From Alloyangia pacifica (GTDB lineage: Bacteria; Pseudomonadota; Alphaproteobacteria; Rhodobacterales; Rhodobacteraceae): DNA of 64,000 nucleotides. The position numbers and the translations under genes are program-made. Each line of letters starts with the position of its first letter. The first letter of the stretch is position 1. The stretch spans positions 372,001 through 436,000 of the forward strand of contig NZ_CP022191.1 in the NCBI RefSeq assembly GCF_003111685.1. The letters run 5' to 3'. Shown piece by piece: positions 59,369 to 64,000 of the stretch. The notes under the pieces are model-generated. The model made no database searches, was not told the DNA's origin, and saw nothing but the letters and a program-made list of their open reading frames with translations.

Positions 59369-60832
59369 ATGACGTTCGCTTTCGATCCCGACAGGCTGAC
59401 CCTGCCGAACCAGCACTTCATCGGCGGAGACTATGTCTCGGGTGAGGACGCGCTGGAGCTGCGCTCGCCCTCGACGGGCAAGCTGCTCGGGGCCATCCCC
59501 TGCGCCGACGCGGCGCTGGTCGATCGCGCGGTGAGGACGGCGCGCAAGGCGCTCGAGAGCTCGGGCTGGGCCGGGCTGCAGCCGCGCGCCCGGCTGCGCG
59601 CCCTCTACGCCTGGGCCGAGCTGATCGAACGCGAGGCCGAGACGCTGGCCAAGCTCGAGGCGATCTGTTCGTCGCGCCCCTATGCCGCGGCGCTGGCCGG
59701 GGACGTGATGGTCACCGCCGAGCAGATCAAGTTCTTTGCTGAGTTCGCCGACAAGGAGGCGGGCACGCTGGTGCCCACGGCCGACAGCCAGTTCGGCTTC
59801 ATCTCGGATCATCCTTATGGCGTGATCGGTGCGATCACCCCGTGGAACTTCCCGATTTCGATGGCCGCCTGGAAGCTCGGTCCGGCGCTCTCGGCGGGCA
59901 ATGCGGTTGTGCTGAAGCCCTCGGAGATGACCCCCTACACCACGCTCTATCTCGCCGAGTTGGCGGTGAAGGCGGGGATCCCGACGGGGCTGATCAACGT
60001 GGTGCTGGGCGACGGGCCGACCACCGGCGCGGCGATCACCGGTCATCCGGGCATCGACAAGGTCTCGTTCACCGGCTCGACCCGCGCCGGGGCCGCGATC
60101 ATGGAGAATATCGCGCGCTGCGGTATCAAGCCGATGACGCTGGAGCTGGGCGGCAAGAGCCCGATGGTGGTTTTCGCCGACGCCGATCTTGACGTGACCG
60201 CCGACGCGCTGGTCACCGGGATCATCCCCAACGCCGGGCAGTTCTGCGTTGCCGGCTCGCGGATGATCGTCGAGGCCAGCGTCGCCGATGAGCTGGCGGC
60301 CAAGCTCTCGGAGAGGTTTGCCAAGATCACCCCGTCGGAGACCCACAGCGCCGAGGCCGGTTTCTCGCCGATCATTTCGGAAAAGCAGCTGCAGCGCATC
60401 GACAGCCTCGTGCAGGCGGCGACCGATCAGGGCGGCGAGCTCATCTGCGGCGGTGGGCGTTTCGAGCATGCGGGGTCCTTCTACCGTCCGACGCTGATCG
60501 GCGGCGTGGACGAAACCAACCCGGCTGTCCGCGAGGAAATCTTCGGCCCCGTGGCCACCTTCCAGACCTTCGAGACCGAGGAGCAGGCGATGCAGCTTGC
60601 CAGCCATCCGACCTACGGGTTGGCGGCGGGGCTCTTCACCCGCGACCTGTCGCGCGCGCTGCGCCTGACACGCGATCTCGAGGCGGGCACGGTCTGGGTG
60701 AACCGCTACGGCCGCACCCGCGACCATATTCTGCCGACCGGCGGTTGGAAGGCGAGCGGCCTCGGCAAGGATCTGGGCCGCGAGGCCTATCTCGCCAACC
60801 GCCGCACGAAAACGGTGCTGATCGACCTCTGA
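59369..60832 (+). CDS. NAD(P)-dependent aldehyde dehydrogenase
   Basis: A 487-residue ALDH-superfamily enzyme. The catalytic cysteine is in NAGQFCVAGSR and the general base glutamate in LELGGKSPMVVF. ITPWNFPISMAAWKLGPAL and VSFTGSTRAGAAIM are cofactor-binding motifs. It oxidises an aldehyde to its acid; the adjacent BCCT transporter hints at a betaine-type or trimethylaminobutyraldehyde-type substrate, but sequence alone does not decide. The N-terminal CSSRPYAAALAG region (usually TGKP) is unusual. A terminator follows, so it is transcribed separately from the BCCT gene. Confidence 0.88.
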   Translation: MTFAFDPDRLTLPNQHFIGGDYVSGEDALELRSPSTGKLLGAIPCADAALVDRAVRTARKALESSGWAGLQPRARLRALYAWAELIEREAETLAKLEAICSSRPYAAALAGDVMVTAEQIKFFAEFADKEAGTLVPTADSQFGFISDHPYGVIGAITPWNFPISMAAWKLGPALSAGNAVVLKPSEMTPYTTLYLAELAVKAGIPTGLINVVLGDGPTTGAAITGHPGIDKVSFTGSTRAGAAIMENIARCGIKPMTLELGGKSPMVVFADADLDVTADALVTGIIPNAGQFCVAGSRMIVEASVADELAAKLSERFAKITPSETHSAEAGFSPIISEKQLQRIDSLVQAATDQGGELICGGGRFEHAGSFYRPTLIGGVDETNPAVREEIFGPVATFQTFETEEQAMQLASHPTYGLAAGLFTRDLSRALRLTRDLEAGTVWVNRYGRTRDHILPTGGWKASGLGKDLGREAYLANRRTKTVLIDL

Positions 60833-60859
60833 GAGGCCTCATTCCGACGAAACGGAGAC

Positions 60860-60888
60860 CGCCGGTCCCTCGCGGGGCCGGCGTTTTT
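60860..60888 (+). terminator. Terminator after the aldehyde dehydrogenase
   Basis: A stem CGCCGGTCCC / GGGGCCGGCG (60860-60869, 60874-60883, one G-T pair) with a TCGC loop is followed by TTTTT, 28 bp past the stop. Confidence 0.8.
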
Positions 60889-60931
60889 CTGGCCGGCTCC
60901 GCCGAGCGCCGGGCAGCAAATTTGGGAACCA

Positions 60932-62668
60932 ATGCGGAACCCGTTGGTTCGAAAACGGAGCCCACACGGAATTACACATAGGTTTGAGCCCTTGGAACAG
61001 CTTGCCCGCCGCCTCGGACTGCGCACCGATCCGACGATCTTCTTCATCTCAGCCGGTTTCACCATCGTCTTCGTTCTCGCGCTGGTGATCTTCCCCGAAG
61101 CTATCGGCGACGCCTTTGCCACCGGCCGCAGCTGGATCGTGACCAACCTCGGCTGGTTCTTCGTGCTGGGCGTAAACGTCTGGCTGGGCTTTCTCATTTG
61201 GGCCGCGATGTCGCGGCACGGGCATATAAGGCTGGGCCGCAAAGGCGAGCGGCCGGTCTATTCCAACCTGTCATGGTTCACCATGCTCTTTGCCGGCGGC
61301 ATCGGCACGGTGCTGATGTTCTGGGGCGTCGCCGAGCCGATCAGCCATTTCTCGACGCCGCCTCTGCCGGGGGTAGAGCCCTACACCGAAGAGGCAGCAC
61401 GCGACGCCATTTCGATCGCCATCTACCATCTCGGGCTGCACACCTGGACGATCTTCACCCTGCCGGGGCTGGCATTCGCCTATTTCATCAACCGCTACGA
61501 CCTGCCGGTGCGGGTGAGTTCGGTCTTCTATCCGTTGCTGGGTGAGGGCATTCACGGCCCCATCGGCAAGGCCATCGACATCGCCTCGATCCTCGGCACG
61601 CTCTTCGGCGTGGCGGTGTCGCTCGGTCTCGGCTCGAGCCAGATCGCCGCGGGGCTCGACGCGCTCTTCGGCACCGGCGACGGGGCCTTCGTCAAGGTGG
61701 CGATCCTGACAGTGTTGACCGTGGTGGCCGTGGGCTCGATCGTCGCGGGGCTCGACAAGGGTGTGAAGATGCTCTCGAACCTCAACATCGCCATGGCGGT
61801 GGCGCTGATGATCTTCGTGCTGGTCTGCGGCTCGACGCTTTTCCTGCTGCGCGGCATCGTCGAGACCTTCGGGCTCTATTTGACCAATCTGCCGCGTCTG
61901 GCCTTCTGGAACGACATGCTGGCCAACGAGAACCCGAGCACCGACGGATGGGGCTGGCAGGGATCGTGGACGGTGTTCTACTGGGCCTGGACGGTCACTT
62001 GGTCGCCTTTCATCGGGCTCTTCGTGGCGCGCATCTCGCGCGGGCGCACGGTGCGGGAGTTCGTCTTCGGCGTGCTGCTGGCCCCGTCGCTCTTCACGCT
62101 GATCTGGTTTGCCATTTTCGGCTGGCAGGCGATGGACTTTGACGGGCTCGGCCTCGCGGCGCGCGCAGCCATGGGCGACAGTGCTGGCGAAATCAGCCGC
62201 GCCGTTGCCGACAGCGTGCCGCTGGCGATGTTCGCCTTCTTCGAGCACTTCCCCTTTACCACCTTCATCCAGGGCTTTGCGGTGGTGATCGTGGCGATCT
62301 TTTTCGCCACCTCCTCGGACTCGGCCTCGCTGGTGGTGGACATGCTCTGCACCGGCAGCGCGACGCCGGGTCCGGTGCATCAGCGGGTGTTCTGGGGTGC
62401 GGCCGAGGGAGTCGTTGCGGCGATGCTGATCCTGCTGGCGGGCGATGCGGGTCTCACCGCGCTGCAGCAGGTGATCACCGTCGTGGGCCTGCCGATCTTC
62501 GTGCTGGTGAGCATGATGATCCCGGCGATCATCCGCGGCTTCAACGCCGAGGATATCGAGCACATCTCCATCGGCACGCGGCCGGGCCTCGAGGAGTTCG
62601 GCCACGGCCCGGTGAGCGAGGAGAGCACGTCCGGCGGGCTCCGGCCGGAGCCCACCGCGGCGGAGTGA
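60932..62668 (+). CDS. BCCT-family betaine/carnitine/choline transporter
   Basis: A 578-residue inner-membrane transporter with about 12 helices. The family hallmark is the tryptophan-rich WTVFYWAWTVTWSPFIGLFV with ARISRGRTVREF. Early FAGGIGTVLMFWGVAEPISH and FFATSSDSASLVVDML also fit. BCCT proteins take up quaternary ammonium compounds with Na+ or H+. The start is ATG at 60932; a TTG at about 60993 is possible since the first ~20 residues look unconserved. It converges with the BKACE gene (4-bp gap). Confidence 0.9.
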   Translation: MRNPLVRKRSPHGITHRFEPLEQLARRLGLRTDPTIFFISAGFTIVFVLALVIFPEAIGDAFATGRSWIVTNLGWFFVLGVNVWLGFLIWAAMSRHGHIRLGRKGERPVYSNLSWFTMLFAGGIGTVLMFWGVAEPISHFSTPPLPGVEPYTEEAARDAISIAIYHLGLHTWTIFTLPGLAFAYFINRYDLPVRVSSVFYPLLGEGIHGPIGKAIDIASILGTLFGVAVSLGLGSSQIAAGLDALFGTGDGAFVKVAILTVLTVVAVGSIVAGLDKGVKMLSNLNIAMAVALMIFVLVCGSTLFLLRGIVETFGLYLTNLPRLAFWNDMLANENPSTDGWGWQGSWTVFYWAWTVTWSPFIGLFVARISRGRTVREFVFGVLLAPSLFTLIWFAIFGWQAMDFDGLGLAARAAMGDSAGEISRAVADSVPLAMFAFFEHFPFTTFIQGFAVVIVAIFFATSSDSASLVVDMLCTGSATPGPVHQRVFWGAAEGVVAAMLILLAGDAGLTALQQVITVVGLPIFVLVSMMIPAIIRGFNAEDIEHISIGTRPGLEEFGHGPVSEESTSGGLRPEPTAAE

Positions 62669-62672
62669 GCGG

Positions 62673-63506
62673 TCAGGCGGCGCGCAGCCCCAGCAGCGCG
62701 CGCGCCTCGGCGGGGGTGGCGATACTGCGGCCGTGCTTCTGCGCCACCTCCGCCGCCCGCTGGACCAGCGCGGCGTTCGAGGGCGCCAGCGTATCCCTGT
62801 AGAGGCGGATGTTGTCCTCGAGTCCGGTCCGCAGGTGGCCGCCCGCGGCAGCCGCCCAGTCGTTGAGCTCGATCTGGTGTCGCCCGATCCCGGCGGCGCA
62901 CCAGGGCGTATCCTCGCCGAAAAGAACCTTCACGGTCTCCACGTAGTAATCGAACACCCGCTTCACCGCGGGCATAGAGTTCTTCACCCCCATGACGAAC
63001 TGCACGTAGGGCGTGCCGACCAGCGCGCCGCGGTCCGCCATCGCCTTGGCCTGGTAGATGTGAGACAGGTCGAAAGCCTCGATCTCGGGCTTGATGCCGT
63101 AGGTCTTCATTTCTGCCGCCAGCCAGTCCACAAGATCCGGCGGGTTCTCGTAGACGCGCGTGGGGAAGTTGTTGGATCCCACCGAGAGCGAGGCCATGTC
63201 CGGCTTCAGCGGCAGCATGCCACCGCGGGTCCTGCCCGCGCCCGAACGACCGCCGGTGGAAAGTTGTACGATCATCCCGGGGCAGTGTTTCTCGATCCCC
63301 TCCTTCAGCGCGGCGAAACGCTCGGGGTCGGAGGTCGGCTTTCCATCGTCGTCGCGTACGTGGCAGTGGGCGATGGTGGCGCCGGCCTCGAAGGCTTCCT
63401 GCGTGGACTCGACCTGCTCGGCCACGGTGATCGGCACGGCGGGGTTGTCCGCCTTGGTGGGCAGCGAGCCGGTGATGGCAACGCAGATGATGCAGGGCTG
63501 TGTCAT
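62673..63506 (-). CDS. BKACE-family 3-keto acid cleavage enzyme
   Basis: A 277-residue DUF849-type enzyme. Metal-binding histidines are in GATIAHCHVRDDDG (HxH), and LSTGGRSGAGRTRGGML and EIEAFDLSHI fit the family. BKACE enzymes split a beta-keto acid using acetyl-CoA. Members act on 3-keto-5-aminohexanoate, dehydrocarnitine and others. Next to a BCCT transporter, dehydrocarnitine is an attractive substrate, yielding glycine betaine, but carnitine dehydrogenase is not in the window. Confidence 0.87.
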   Translation of the reverse strand: MTQPCIICVAITGSLPTKADNPAVPITVAEQVESTQEAFEAGATIAHCHVRDDDGKPTSDPERFAALKEGIEKHCPGMIVQLSTGGRSGAGRTRGGMLPLKPDMASLSVGSNNFPTRVYENPPDLVDWLAAEMKTYGIKPEIEAFDLSHIYQAKAMADRGALVGTPYVQFVMGVKNSMPAVKRVFDYYVETVKVLFGEDTPWCAAGIGRHQIELNDWAAAAGGHLRTGLEDNIRLYRDTLAPSNAALVQRAAEVAQKHGRSIATPAEARALLGLRAA

Positions 63507-63593
63507 GGCGGGAGGCTCCGTCGCTTCGTTGCGGTGCCGCGCGGCACCTCGGCAGAAAGATGTCGCAACCCGGCGTCCGCCGCAACCGCCCGC

Positions 63594-64000
63594 TCAGAGC
63601 ATCCATTCCAACGGCAGCCAGCCGACGACATAGGTCAGCGCGCGTTTCAGCGGGCCGGTGTTCGGCTCGTGGTGAAAGACCAGCGGCGGGCCGACCTCGG
63701 GGGTGTTGGTCCAGACAAGCGCTCCTGCGTCATCCAGCGTGACGTGATAGGCGTAGCGGGGCGTGTCGAGCTGCTCGGAAAGCGAGGCCGCGATGGTCGG
63801 GCTGTCGATCAGAATGCCCATCTCGGTGTTGATCTGCGCCGAGCGCGGGTCGAGGTTGAACGAGCCGATGAAGGCCCGCTTGCCGTCCAGCCCGAAGACC
63901 TTGGCATGCAGCCCCGAGGCCGAGCCCGAGAGCACCTCTGGCAGCGAGCGCTTCACATGCTCCTCGCGCATGGCGCGCAGCTCGTAGAGGGTGACACCGC
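63594..64000 (-). CDS. Phospholipase D-type protein, C-terminal part
   Basis: The window holds the last ~135 residues; the frame stays open to the right edge, so the N-terminus lies outside. A PLD HKD motif is present (LHAKVFGLDGKRAFIGSFNL then DPRS), preceded by GVTLYELRAM. This pattern matches the second half of cardiolipin synthase C-like (YmdC/ClsC) proteins. The C-terminus LTYVVGWLPLEWML is typical of that group. Confidence 0.82.
   Translation of the reverse strand, partial: GVTLYELRAMREEHVKRSLPEVLSGSASGLHAKVFGLDGKRAFIGSFNLDPRSAQINTEMGILIDSPTIAASLSEQLDTPRYAYHVTLDDAGALVWTNTPEVGPPLVFHHEPNTGPLKRALTYVVGWLPLEWML

Overview
The window looks like GC-rich alphaproteobacterial DNA, most probably from Rhodobacteraceae (roseobacter group). 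Family-level resemblances, high GC, gene content (urate hydroxylase PuuD, the DUF3305/DUF3306 formate dehydrogenase cluster, a flagellar cluster with an embedded transglycosylase, BCCT plus BKACE genes) and a Rep_3-type replication initiator at the left edge all point that way. The initiator suggests the window comes from a large plasmid or chromid rather than the main chromosome. This is inferred from the sequence alone; no database search was possible.

Layout. 1-3.6 kb: replication initiator, a convergent MFS transporter, and an exopolysaccharide-type sugar transferase. 4-11.6 kb: flagellar genes, with fliI on the minus strand and, divergently, flgB-flgC-fliE-fliQ-transglycosylase-flhA-fliR-flhB. 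11.8-14.0 kb: monomeric NADP isocitrate dehydrogenase. 14.1-15.4 kb: an AT-richer segment with an orphan terminator, followed by a VapBC-type toxin-antitoxin pair with an operator-like inverted repeat. 15.4-21.8 kb: a compact minus-strand operon (ABC ATPase, binding protein, fused permease, metallo-beta-lactamase-fold hydrolase, dual-specificity-type phosphatase, LacI regulator) that looks like an import-and-dephosphorylate system for an unknown phosphorylated compound. 22-25.6 kb: hydroxyisourate hydrolase, a GAPDH-family enzyme, and the pobR/pobA pair for 4-hydroxybenzoate.

25.8-57 kb is the most interesting part: a molybdenum/tungsten and formate island. It starts with a tungstate-type ABC transporter (tupBCA) and a one-component HTH plus binding-domain regulator. 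A large divergent pair of operons is centred near 40.5 kb. Leftward runs DUF3305, DUF3306, TorD chaperone, a small Tat-signal protein, a periplasmic formate dehydrogenase (alpha, beta, cytochrome b gamma), a WD40-cytochrome c fusion, a 43-residue membrane protein and an NtrC-type response regulator. Rightward runs a multi-cluster Fe-S protein, DUF6494, Mrp ATPase, a biotin/lipoate-ligase-like protein, DUF6505 and a sensor histidine kinase. The kinase and regulator sit at the far ends of the two operons and probably form one two-component system. Next comes a soluble NAD-dependent formate dehydrogenase with a fused diaphorase subunit, the architecture of the tungsten FDH1 of Methylobacterium. 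Then come tusA-like, moeA (fused to an extra N-terminal domain), mobB, mobA, fdhD and a DUF2478 gene, which cover late cofactor synthesis and sulfuration. Metal uptake, cofactor assembly, sulfur insertion, chaperoning, catalysis and regulation are thus collected in about 31 kb.

57-64 kb: a GNAT acetyltransferase, urate hydroxylase puuD beside the remnant of a LysR regulator, an aldehyde dehydrogenase, a BCCT transporter, a BKACE-family enzyme (together perhaps quaternary-amine or carnitine use), and the C-terminal end of a phospholipase D-type protein running off the right edge. No rRNA, tRNA, CRISPR array or insertion sequence was recognised.
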